Positions 7,715 to 15,145 of a DNA stretch of 35,384 nt are shown piece after piece. Each line of letters opens with the position of its first letter. Position 1 is the stretch's first letter. Origin of the DNA: Phenylobacterium sp. (GTDB taxonomy: Bacteria; Pseudomonadota; Alphaproteobacteria; Caulobacterales; Caulobacteraceae); assembly GCF_025934275.1 (NCBI RefSeq), contig NZ_JAICYI010000037.1:1-35384 (forward strand), read 5' to 3'. The notes under the pieces were generated by a model that had not been told where the DNA came from, searched no databases, and saw only the letters and a list, made by a program, of their open reading frames with translations. Made by a program: the position numbers and the translations under genes.

Positions 7715-10552
7715 GTGGCAATCGACCCAAATAATCTCGCTGCAACAGCGAAGATGACGTTCGACGATGAATTCAACACCTTGAACCTATCGAACGGCAC
7801 GACGGGTACGTGGTACACGCAGTACAATTTCGGCGGCGGAGACGTCTCCACCTTCACCAACAACGGGGAGCTCGAGTGGTACATCAATGCCAACGACCCA
7901 AATACGGCGTCGGTCAAACCGTGGACGGTCAACAACGGCATACTGACGATCACGGCGAACTTCGCGGATCCTTCGATCCAGCCGTTCATCGACAACTACA
8001 CCTACACCTCGGGGACGCTGAACACGAAGTTCTCGTTCAGCCAGTTGTACGGCTACTTCGAGGTCGACGCCAAGCTGCCGGCCGGAACGGGCCTGTGGCC
8101 GGCCTTCTGGCTGTTGCCGACCAACGGCAGCTTCCGGCCCGAGATCGACGTCATGGAGGTCATCGACCAGCAGACGACGTCGTTGTGGCAGTTCTCGCAC
8201 CCCTCGGACACGACGTACGACCGGTTCTTCAACACCACCGTGCCGGACATGTCGCAGGGCTTCCACCGCTACGGCGTCGACTGGGAGCCGGACAAGATCA
8301 CCTTCTACTTCGACGGCCAGGTCACGGGGGTGGCGCCCACCGCCCCTGACCAGAACAGTCCGATGTACATGCTGCTGGACCTGGCGGTCGGCGGCTCCTG
8401 GGCCGGCCCGCCGGATTCCACCACCCATTTCCCGGCCGGCCTGCAGGTCGACTACATCCGCGCCTACCAGTCGCTCACGGCGCCGACCGTGACCAACCTG
8501 GCGCTGGCGCCGAGCTCCTTTACCGGAAACGAGGGCAACAGCGGCGCCACGCCGTTCACCTACACCGTGGTCCGCACGGGCGACGTCACCGGCTCCAGTT
8601 CGGTGACCTGGAGCGTCGCGGGATCCGGCGCCAACCCGACTGACGCGACGGACTTCACCGGCGGCGTGCTGCCCCAGGGGACTCTCTCTTTCGCCCCCGG
8701 ACAAACCTCGGCCGTGATCACGGTCAACGTGGCCGGCGACACCACCATCGAGCCCAACGAGCAGTTCATGCTCACCCTGTCGAACCCCACCGGCGCGACG
8801 ATCAGCGGCCCCACCGCGACGGGCATCGTGCTCAACGACGACGCGGTCCCGCCTGCCAGCCTGGCCATTTCGCCGGCGACGATCAGCCTCTCCGAGGGAA
8901 ACGGCGGCGTCACCTATTTCGTCTACACCGTCACCCGCTCGGGCGACATCTCCGGGCCCAGCACGGCGAATTTCGCGATCACCGGCTCCGGACTCCACCC
9001 CGCCGACGCCAGCGACTTCCAGAACGGCGTCCTGCCCTCGGGCCAAGTGTTCTTCGGGTCGGGCGAGAGCAGCAAGAACATCTTCATCCCCGTCAATGGC
9101 GACACCACGACGGAGTCCGACGAGAACTTCACGATCACCCTGTCGAACCCGACCGGCGCCTCGATCAGCACGGCGAGCGGCCAGGGCGTGATCCTCAACG
9201 ACGACGGCGGGACGAGCCCGCCTCCTCCTCCGCCGCCTCCGCCGCCTCCGCCGCCTCCGCCGCCTCCGCCTCCGCCGCCCACCGGAACCAGCCTGGCCAT
9301 CGGCCCGAGCAGCGTGAGCCACAGCGAAGGCGACAGCGGAGCCACGCCGTTCAACTTCACCGTCACGCGGAGCGGCGACCTTTCGGGCGCGTCGAGCGCC
9401 AACTGGAGCGTCGCGGGCTCGGGGACCGCGCCGGCCAGCGCCACCGACTTCAGCGGCGGGACGCTGCCCTCTGGCACGGTCTCGTTTGCGGCCGGCCAGG
9501 CCAGCGCCACCATTACCGTGAACGTGGCCGGCGACACGGCGGTGGAGCCCGACGAGAGCTTCACGCTCACGCTGTCAAACGCCACCGGCGCCGCTATCAC
9601 GACCGCCGCAGCCTCGGGCCTGATCCTCAACGACGATGCGGCTGAGCCGCCGACCGGCACGACGCTGAGCCTTTCGCCCACCACCATAAGCCTTCCTGAA
9701 GGCGACGCCGGCGCGACGACCTATTTCGTCTACACCGTGACCCGCACGGGTCCGGTGGACGGCCCGAGCACGGTGATGTTCTCGGTGGGAGGCAGCGGCG
9801 CCGCGCCGGCCAGCGCCTCCGACTTCCAGGGCGACGTGTTCCCCTCGGGGACGGTGTTCTTTGGCGGCGGGGAGACCACGAAGCAGATCTTCATCCCGGT
9901 CGCCGGCGACGCTACGACGGAGGCGGACGAGGGCTTCACGGTCACGCTCTCCAACCCGACCGGCGGCGCGATCGGTACGAGCCTGGCTACCGGCATGATC
10001 CTCAACGACGACGGCGGCTCCGTCAGCCCGCCGCCACCGCCGCCGCCACCCCCTCCGCCTCCGCCTCCGCCGCCGCCAACCGGTGCGGTGACGCACACCG
10101 GGGCCACCCAGGCTGGCACAGCGGGCGACGACATCTTCGATCTCTCGCCGTCGATCACCGCCAACATCTCCGGCTACGACGTCTCCGGCCACGACGTGTT
10201 CGGTGTGGCCACCGGAGCGTTCCAGCTGGTGGGGACCGAGTCGGTCGGCTCGAACCTGACCATGGTCGACGCCTCAGCCTGGTTCAACGCCATCACCGGC
10301 GCGCAGGTGGTGCGCTGGTTTGGCGATCCGAATCTGATGGACAGCGTCCGGGACGTCGACGCCGTGCTGCGCTCCATGCCCGGAAACCAGGGTGGGGGCC
10401 GGCTGGTCATCGGTTACGCGGCCGACGACACGCATCTGGCCCTCTACTACGATTCGGATCCGACCAGTCTGGGAGGCACCGTCGAGGTGGCGGTCATCAC
10501 CAACCTCACAGACCCGCACTCGTTGTCCGCAGGTGACTTCCTCTTCGTGTAA
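7715..10552 (+). CDS. Secreted GH16 glycanase with four Calx-beta repeats and polyproline linkers
   Basis: The protein has 945 residues from a GTG start. Residues ~10-255 form a GH16 beta-glucanase-like domain with the catalytic signature EIDVME at 143-148 (nucleophile Glu143, acid/base Glu148) and supporting segments GYFEVDAKLPAG, WPAFWLLP and HRYGVDWEPDKITFYFDG. Four Calx-beta repeats follow (about 261-376, 382-497, 524-641, 648-767), each ending in a LNDD motif. Polyproline runs follow repeats 2 and 4. The last ~155 residues start with an RTX-like AGTAGDDIFDLS and end in DFLFV. No N-terminal signal peptide is visible, so type I secretion through the C-terminus is the likely route. It probably cuts a beta-linked glucan or galactan-like polymer, perhaps the polysaccharide made by this locus. 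The substrate is unknown. Confidence 0.9.
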   Translation: MAIDPNNLAATAKMTFDDEFNTLNLSNGTTGTWYTQYNFGGGDVSTFTNNGELEWYINANDPNTASVKPWTVNNGILTITANFADPSIQPFIDNYTYTSGTLNTKFSFSQLYGYFEVDAKLPAGTGLWPAFWLLPTNGSFRPEIDVMEVIDQQTTSLWQFSHPSDTTYDRFFNTTVPDMSQGFHRYGVDWEPDKITFYFDGQVTGVAPTAPDQNSPMYMLLDLAVGGSWAGPPDSTTHFPAGLQVDYIRAYQSLTAPTVTNLALAPSSFTGNEGNSGATPFTYTVVRTGDVTGSSSVTWSVAGSGANPTDATDFTGGVLPQGTLSFAPGQTSAVITVNVAGDTTIEPNEQFMLTLSNPTGATISGPTATGIVLNDDAVPPASLAISPATISLSEGNGGVTYFVYTVTRSGDISGPSTANFAITGSGLHPADASDFQNGVLPSGQVFFGSGESSKNIFIPVNGDTTTESDENFTITLSNPTGASISTASGQGVILNDDGGTSPPPPPPPPPPPPPPPPPPPPPTGTSLAIGPSSVSHSEGDSGATPFNFTVTRSGDLSGASSANWSVAGSGTAPASATDFSGGTLPSGTVSFAAGQASATITVNVAGDTAVEPDESFTLTLSNATGAAITTAAASGLILNDDAAEPPTGTTLSLSPTTISLPEGDAGATTYFVYTVTRTGPVDGPSTVMFSVGGSGAAPASASDFQGDVFPSGTVFFGGGETTKQIFIPVAGDATTEADEGFTVTLSNPTGGAIGTSLATGMILNDDGGSVSPPPPPPPPPPPPPPPPPTGAVTHTGATQAGTAGDDIFDLSPSITANISGYDVSGHDVFGVATGAFQLVGTESVGSNLTMVDASAWFNAITGAQVVRWFGDPNLMDSVRDVDAVLRSMPGNQGGGRLVIGYAADDTHLALYYDSDPTSLGGTVEVAVITNLTDPHSLSAGDFLFV
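9218..9280 (+). repeat. Polyproline-encoding CCN repeat, linker 1
   Basis: About 21 consecutive proline codons (CCG/CCT mixture) lie between Calx-beta repeats 2 and 3. The semi-regular CCT-CCG-CCG triplet pattern is prone to length change by slippage. Confidence 0.9.
10028..10078 (+). repeat. Polyproline-encoding CCN repeat, linker 2
   Basis: About 17 consecutive proline codons join Calx-beta repeat 4 to the C-terminal region. Codon order differs from linker 1, so it is not a simple recent copy. Confidence 0.9.
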
Positions 10553-10784
10553 CGCACAGCCCGGCCGCGGCATGCCGCGGCCGGCCGACGCAAACCGCAA
10601 CGGGGTCTCGCGAGTTCACTGTATCAGGGCTGCAAAGGTCTCCGCTTGGCCTGCAACAGCGGCTCGGCGCATTCGCGCGGCGCAATTGGGGGAAGCACGA
10701 ATGTGGGCGCTCGATACCGACTTAGTGCGACGACAGCGTGGATTTGGCTTCACAGGTCGCCGTGCCTGTTGAGTTGGGTTGCAA
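10553..10784. other. Intergenic region upstream of the GMC/AKR pair
   Basis: These 232 bp contain a perfect palindrome just after the GH16 stop (10561-10584) and then unassigned sequence that probably holds the promoter for the GMC gene. No gene is recognised. Confidence 0.4.
10561..10584. terminator. Perfect 24-bp GC palindrome after GH16 stop
   Basis: CCGGCCGCGGCA followed by its exact reverse complement begins 8 bases after the stop. RNA would form a very stable hairpin, but no T-run follows. It is therefore a weak candidate for intrinsic termination and may act as a 3' mRNA stabiliser or pause. Confidence 0.45.
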
Positions 10785-12341
10785 ATGATCGCTGACTTCG
10801 AGACTGACGAGCTTCCTGCCGGTTGGGACCATGGCGTGTGCGTGGTGGGGGCGGGGGCGGCCGGACTTACGCTCACCCACGAATTGCTTCAAAGGGGCCA
10901 CCGCGTTCTCTTGCTCGAAGGCGGCGGCCAAAGCCGGTGGGAGCGGCGGTCACAGGCCCTCAACAAGACCGAGCTTGAAGGACGAACGTACGCCGGCGCC
11001 CACTGCGGACGCTTCCGCGGATTCGGAGGGAGCACCTCTGCCTGGGCAGGCCAGGTCATGGAGCTCGACTCTCTGGATTTCGAGCCGCGGCCGTGGATTC
11101 CGGGGAGCGGATGGGCGATTTCCAAGTCGGAGCTCGATGAGTTCTACCGCCGAGCCGAGCGGCTCGAGGGCACGGACGGCCTGGCGGACGAGGAGGCGGT
11201 CTGGCAGGGCTATGGCGGCGCCAAGCCCTACCTCGGCGATGACTTCACCATATCCCTCTCGCGCTACTGCCCTGAGAAGAAGTTCGCGCGCGTCTTCTCG
11301 CATCTGTTGCAGGACCCCCGCTGCCTGATTGTGCTGCACGCGAACGCGGTCGAGCTCCTGGTTTCCGGCAGCGGACGACGGGTCTCTGGCCTTCGGGTTC
11401 GTTGCTTGGGCGGGAAGGAAGCCACGGCCACGGTCGACACGGTCGCCCTGTGTCTTGGAGGTATCGAGAGCTCCCGATTTCTCCTGAACCAAACCATCTC
11501 GCCATGGAACGTCAGCGGCTTGCTCGGACGCCATTTTCAGGACCACGTCCAGTGCTTCGCGGGCGATGTCATCGGCGCCGATCTGACTGCCGAGGATTGG
11601 CCGTTCGGGCCCTGGCGTCTGCGGGGAGGGGCGCACCTTTCGAAGATCAACCTGAGCGCCGAGGCGCAGAGGGCGCACCGGACTTTGAACGTCAGCGGCA
11701 TGATCGAGTTCGATGACGGCGTCTATCCCGCCATGAGGACCGGCATCAAGTTGCTGACCGGTCCGGCTTCCGCGATAGGGCTCCGCGAATTCGTCCGCAT
11801 GGTCCCGCGCGCGCCTGGCGCGATTTGGCACCATTTTCGCAGCCGCTCCGACCCCAGATTCGCCCTTCCCTGGGCCAAGCCCAAGCTTTCAGTCTACAGT
11901 GAACAGTCGCCGCTGTCAGAAAGTCGGATCGAGCTCTCGGACGCGCGCGACCCGCTTGGGCTGCGCCGCGCAAGACTCACCTGGGCGATCTCCGAGTTGG
12001 AGCTGCATACGATCCGGACCTACGTCAGCCTGGTGCGGCAGGCGTTCGCCGCGAAGGGGCTCGGCGAAATCGTTCCCGATCCGGATCTCATGCGGGACCG
12101 CTTCGCGGACAGGCTCGTGGACCTCTTTCACCATTGCGGCGGGACGCGGATGTCTCCCGATCCGCGGCAGGGCGTCGTCGACACCGATCTGAAGCTCCAC
12201 GGTGTGGAGAACGTCTACGTCTGCAGCTCTTCGGTGTTCCCGACCTCCGGATTCACAAATCCCACTCACACGATCATGGCGCTCGCGATCCGGCTCGCGG
12301 ACCGCCTCAGCGAACTTGCAGCCCTGCACAGGGCTGCATGA
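10785..12341 (+). CDS. GMC-family FAD-dependent oxidoreductase
   Basis: This protein of about 518 residues has the FAD dinucleotide-binding motif VVGAGAAGLTLTHELLQRG near residue 20 and LLLEGGG at the end of the second strand. The C-terminal GMC block includes HHCGGTRMS (catalytic-type histidine), VDTDLKLHGVENVYVCSSSVFPTSG and FTNPTHTIMALAIRLADRL. GMC enzymes oxidise alcohol groups of sugars, choline or other alcohols to carbonyls with FAD. No signal peptide is present, so it should be cytoplasmic. The ATG at 10785 is preferred to a TTG six bases upstream; the ribosome binding site is weak. The stop overlaps the start of the aldo/keto reductase. Context suggests action on a sugar intermediate of the polysaccharide, with no direct evidence. 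Confidence 0.9.
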   Translation: MIADFETDELPAGWDHGVCVVGAGAAGLTLTHELLQRGHRVLLLEGGGQSRWERRSQALNKTELEGRTYAGAHCGRFRGFGGSTSAWAGQVMELDSLDFEPRPWIPGSGWAISKSELDEFYRRAERLEGTDGLADEEAVWQGYGGAKPYLGDDFTISLSRYCPEKKFARVFSHLLQDPRCLIVLHANAVELLVSGSGRRVSGLRVRCLGGKEATATVDTVALCLGGIESSRFLLNQTISPWNVSGLLGRHFQDHVQCFAGDVIGADLTAEDWPFGPWRLRGGAHLSKINLSAEAQRAHRTLNVSGMIEFDDGVYPAMRTGIKLLTGPASAIGLREFVRMVPRAPGAIWHHFRSRSDPRFALPWAKPKLSVYSEQSPLSESRIELSDARDPLGLRRARLTWAISELELHTIRTYVSLVRQAFAAKGLGEIVPDPDLMRDRFADRLVDLFHHCGGTRMSPDPRQGVVDTDLKLHGVENVYVCSSSVFPTSGFTNPTHTIMALAIRLADRLSELAALHRAA

Positions 12342-13330
12342 TGAGAGCGATCTCGCTTCCCGGCTTTGGTCGCCCCACCAGTCAGCTTGGATATGGTTGC
12401 GCTTTCTGGCCCGGAACGACCGAAGCTCAAGCGCACCGGCTCCTCCACGCGGCTTACGATGCCGGCATCCGACACTTTGATGTCGCCCCCTTCTATCTGG
12501 ACGGGCGCGCCGAAGCCTACCTCGGCAGCTTTCTCGTCGGGCGGGACGACGCAACGGTGACGACCAAATATGGACTGCTGCCGCCTTCCGCGCGGCCGTT
12601 GCACATTCAGATGGCGCGATTGCTGCTCGGACCGGCTGTGCGGGCCGTGCGGTCGCGTCGCCGCGCCCCTGGCGCGCCCGACTCCGGCGGCCTTACCGCC
12701 AAGGCCAGCTATCGCCCCGAGCAGGTTCGGACGTCGCTGGCGCGGAGTCTGCGCCTGCTCCGTCGGTCGCAGGTGGACCTGTTCCTGATGCACGAGCCCG
12801 AGGTCGCCGATTTGGCGGTCCTGGGTCTGCTCGAGCGCGTCAGGACGGAGAAATCGGCCGGCCGTATCGGTGCGTTCGGCGTGGGGGGCGACGTTTCCCG
12901 CGTGTCGGCCGCGCACCGCGCGCAGCCCGAATTCTGCCAGATCACCCAGTTCAACCGCGATGCCATTCGCGGGGGGCCGAACTTTCCAGGCGCCTTCGAA
13001 ATCCATTTCTGGGTGCTTACACGCGACTTTGGGGCCCTCGTGGCGCATTTCGCAGAGCACGCCGACGCCGCGGGGCGCCTTGCCGAGAAGATCGGACTGG
13101 ACGTGACAGACGCGCGCGTCTTGGCGCGACTGATGCTCAAGGCGGCCCTCCTCGAGAATTCCGACGGCCTTACCCTGATCTACAGCTCGGATCCAAAGCA
13201 CATCGCCGACAACGCCGATGTGGTTGACGACGGTGCGCTCACGGAACCGGCCCGGCGCCTGATCGAGGCCGCCAGGGACGCGACGCTCGCTGGGCTGGCG
13301 CGGCCCGACGCAGCCTCGGCCGCTTCCTAG
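12338..13330 (+). CDS. Aldo/keto reductase family protein
   Basis: This protein of about 330 residues has an AKR (beta/alpha)8 pattern. All four tetrad positions can be read: Asp in GIRHFDVAPFY, Tyr in the same motif, Lys in TVTTKYGL and His in VDLFLMHEPEV. These enzymes reduce carbonyls with NADPH. The start is the ATGATG at 12338/12341, which overlaps the GMC stop; the frame is open farther upstream, but that would run inside the GMC gene. The coupling suggests sequential oxidation and reduction of one substrate, for example inversion of a hydroxyl via a keto intermediate. This is a hypothesis. Confidence 0.85.
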   Translation: MMRAISLPGFGRPTSQLGYGCAFWPGTTEAQAHRLLHAAYDAGIRHFDVAPFYLDGRAEAYLGSFLVGRDDATVTTKYGLLPPSARPLHIQMARLLLGPAVRAVRSRRRAPGAPDSGGLTAKASYRPEQVRTSLARSLRLLRRSQVDLFLMHEPEVADLAVLGLLERVRTEKSAGRIGAFGVGGDVSRVSAAHRAQPEFCQITQFNRDAIRGGPNFPGAFEIHFWVLTRDFGALVAHFAEHADAAGRLAEKIGLDVTDARVLARLMLKAALLENSDGLTLIYSSDPKHIADNADVVDDGALTEPARRLIEAARDATLAGLARPDAASAAS

Positions 13331-13366
13331 CTCGACAAACCGGCGGGATAGCGCCCGAAACTGACG

Positions 13367-14455
13367 TTAAGGGACAGCTCGCGCATGACGCCGCGAGCCC
13401 GCCCCGCCTCGCGCCGCATCGATTGCCGGGGCGGCCTCACTTTTCGAGAGCGCGGGCAGGGAGGCCATCGACCGCCAGCGGTGCAGCCGACGAAGCAGAG
13501 CGCCCGCCGCGCCCCGCAGATCGAGCAGAATCGCGGCCACCGAGATCGCCGCGGAAAGCACAGGTCGGCGCCGCATCAGGGCGATGGTCCGCGCCCGCTT
13601 GAGGCGCGAAGCGAGGATCCGGCCTTCGGTGACGAGGCGCCGCAGCAGGTTTGCGCGCGACAGCGCCACGTAGTGCTCGATGGGAAGATCCGCTTCGCCG
13701 CGCCGCCGCCGCTGATAGTTGCCGAAGATGGTCTCGTTGTGGAAGTGCTGCGTCCTGGCGTTCAGGGCCGACACCGATGCGCCGTGGACCCGGAACCGGG
13801 TGAGCTTCTCGGGCTGCATCAGGATCGGCCAACCCGCCTCATGCATCCTGAGCAGCATGTCCACGTCCTCGGTCCGGTCGAACCGCGAGTCATAGCCGCC
13901 CAGCCCCAGCACGACCTGGCGCCGGTACATGACCGTGGGGTGGGGATAGGTCAGTCGCCCGCCATAGCGCAGCTGCAGTTCGACGTCGCGCATGGTCTCC
14001 AGCCTGGGCGTGTGAGCGCCCCGCACGACGCCGTTCTCGTCGATCAGCCAATAGTGCGAGGCGGCCCCGCCGAGGTGCGGCCGCTCTGTCAGGAAGGCGA
14101 CCTGCCGCTCGAGACGGTTCGGCTCCATGACGTCGTCGGCGTCGAGCCGGGCCACCAGCGGCGCGCGGCTCAGGCGTAGGCCGTCGTTGGTGGTCGCCGA
14201 GGTGCCTCGCCTGGCGCCCCGGATCAGGCGAAGCCGCGGGTCGGCGAAGGATTCCACAATCTCGGCCGTGCGATCGGTCGAGCCGTCGTCGACGACGATC
14301 AGCTCGAAGTCGGTGAAGCTTTGCCTGAGCACGCTCGCCACCGCCTCGGCGATGTAGCGCTGGGCGTTGTAGGCGGCGATCACCACCGAGACCGCCGGAT
14401 CGTCCGAGCGGCCCGTCTTCCGGCCCAGCGGGCGCTCTTCCACGATTGCGTCCAT
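13367..14455 (-). CDS. Family 2 glycosyltransferase
   Basis: This 362-residue protein has the GT-A core VSVVIAAYNAQRYIAEAV from about residue 23, LIVVDDGSTDRT, the DxD-type LDADDV near residue 110 and the acceptor-side RTEDVDMLLRM. A hydrophobic segment near residue 300 (LSAAISVAAILLDLRG) may help membrane association. It would add a sugar to the lipid-linked polysaccharide unit. The gene converges on the AKR gene with 36 bp between them and lies about 100 bp downstream of the nucleotidyltransferase gene. Donor and acceptor are unknown. Confidence 0.9.
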   Translation of the reverse strand: MDAIVEERPLGRKTGRSDDPAVSVVIAAYNAQRYIAEAVASVLRQSFTDFELIVVDDGSTDRTAEIVESFADPRLRLIRGARRGTSATTNDGLRLSRAPLVARLDADDVMEPNRLERQVAFLTERPHLGGAASHYWLIDENGVVRGAHTPRLETMRDVELQLRYGGRLTYPHPTVMYRRQVVLGLGGYDSRFDRTEDVDMLLRMHEAGWPILMQPEKLTRFRVHGASVSALNARTQHFHNETIFGNYQRRRRGEADLPIEHYVALSRANLLRRLVTEGRILASRLKRARTIALMRRRPVLSAAISVAAILLDLRGAAGALLRRLHRWRSMASLPALSKSEAAPAIDAARGGAGSRRHARAVP

Positions 14456-14553
14456 GGCTCGCCGGCGCGACGCCCCTCATTGCCACCTCATCCATAACGC
14501 AAAGCTGGGCCAGACGATCCAGGCGCGGCGCTCCGGAGCGCCTGGCGGACGAC

Positions 14554-15096
14554 TCAGGAGGGCGCGCCCTCGCCTTGCGCCCGGCGGCGCCAGAACTCGC
14601 CCCAGTTGGCGAGGAAGTCGCTGCTTGACCAGGCCTTGTCGCGGCCGACGCCGTCGATGATCTCGATGCCGAACTCGCGGCAGACCTGTTCCTCCGAGGC
14701 GGGCAGGGACTTGCCGGCGACACGATCGCCGCCCTTGGTGAAATAGCGCGGCCGCACGGCGCGCAGCGCTTCGGCGACCGTCGGGTCGCCCGTGACCTCG
14801 AACTTGACGACGTAGTCCACGCCGCGCAGCGCCGAGACGATCGCGCAGCGGGTGTCGATGTCCTGGAAGTTCATGCCCTTCTTCTGACGCAGGAAGTCGT
14901 CGCCGTTGACGATCACCACCAGGGTGTCGCCGTACCGCTTGGACTCCACGATGCAGGTGACGTGCCCCGGATGGATCGGGTCGAAACCTCCGGAGGTCGC
15001 CACGATGGTCCCCATCTCCTCGCCGCGCGCATCGCGCAGCTTGGCGAACGCCTCGAGCGTGAGGATCGGCGCATAGGTCTCGGGGGAAGACGTCAC
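14554..15096 (-). CDS. RfaE2/TagD-like nucleotidyltransferase
   Basis: This 180-residue enzyme of the HxGH adenylyl/cytidylyltransferase superfamily has the signature SGGFDPIHPGHVTCI, the VNGDDFLRQKKG segment, the KGGDR motif near residue 115 and a closing region (DKAWSSSDFL) matching the RfaE2 pattern. RfaE2 activates D-glycero-beta-D-manno-heptose-1-phosphate with ATP; relatives use CTP with glycerol- or ribitol-phosphate. No separate heptose kinase is seen nearby, so the substrate is open. The start is a GTG at 15096 in a poor ribosome-binding context; the internal ATG of MGTIVATSGGF (near 15015) is possible but would remove a leading helix. It lies 49 bp after the TipN-like gene on the same strand. 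Confidence 0.8.
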   Translation of the reverse strand: MTSSPETYAPILTLEAFAKLRDARGEEMGTIVATSGGFDPIHPGHVTCIVESKRYGDTLVVIVNGDDFLRQKKGMNFQDIDTRCAIVSALRGVDYVVKFEVTGDPTVAEALRAVRPRYFTKGGDRVAGKSLPASEEQVCREFGIEIIDGVGRDKAWSSSDFLANWGEFWRRRAQGEGAPS

Positions 15097-15145
15097 GGAT
15101 GCAAGCCTTGTGGGGTTGAAAGGATCACTCGGGGGGCGATGGGCC

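Noticed and set aside
9218..9280. CRISPR-like array in the periodic CCN sequence
   Set aside because: It is a codon-level polyproline repeat within an intact reading frame, with no spacers.
8923..10192. Minus-strand frames with long polyglycine or polyarginine tracts opposite the GH16 gene
   Set aside because: These are the complement of the polyproline codon runs, not genes.
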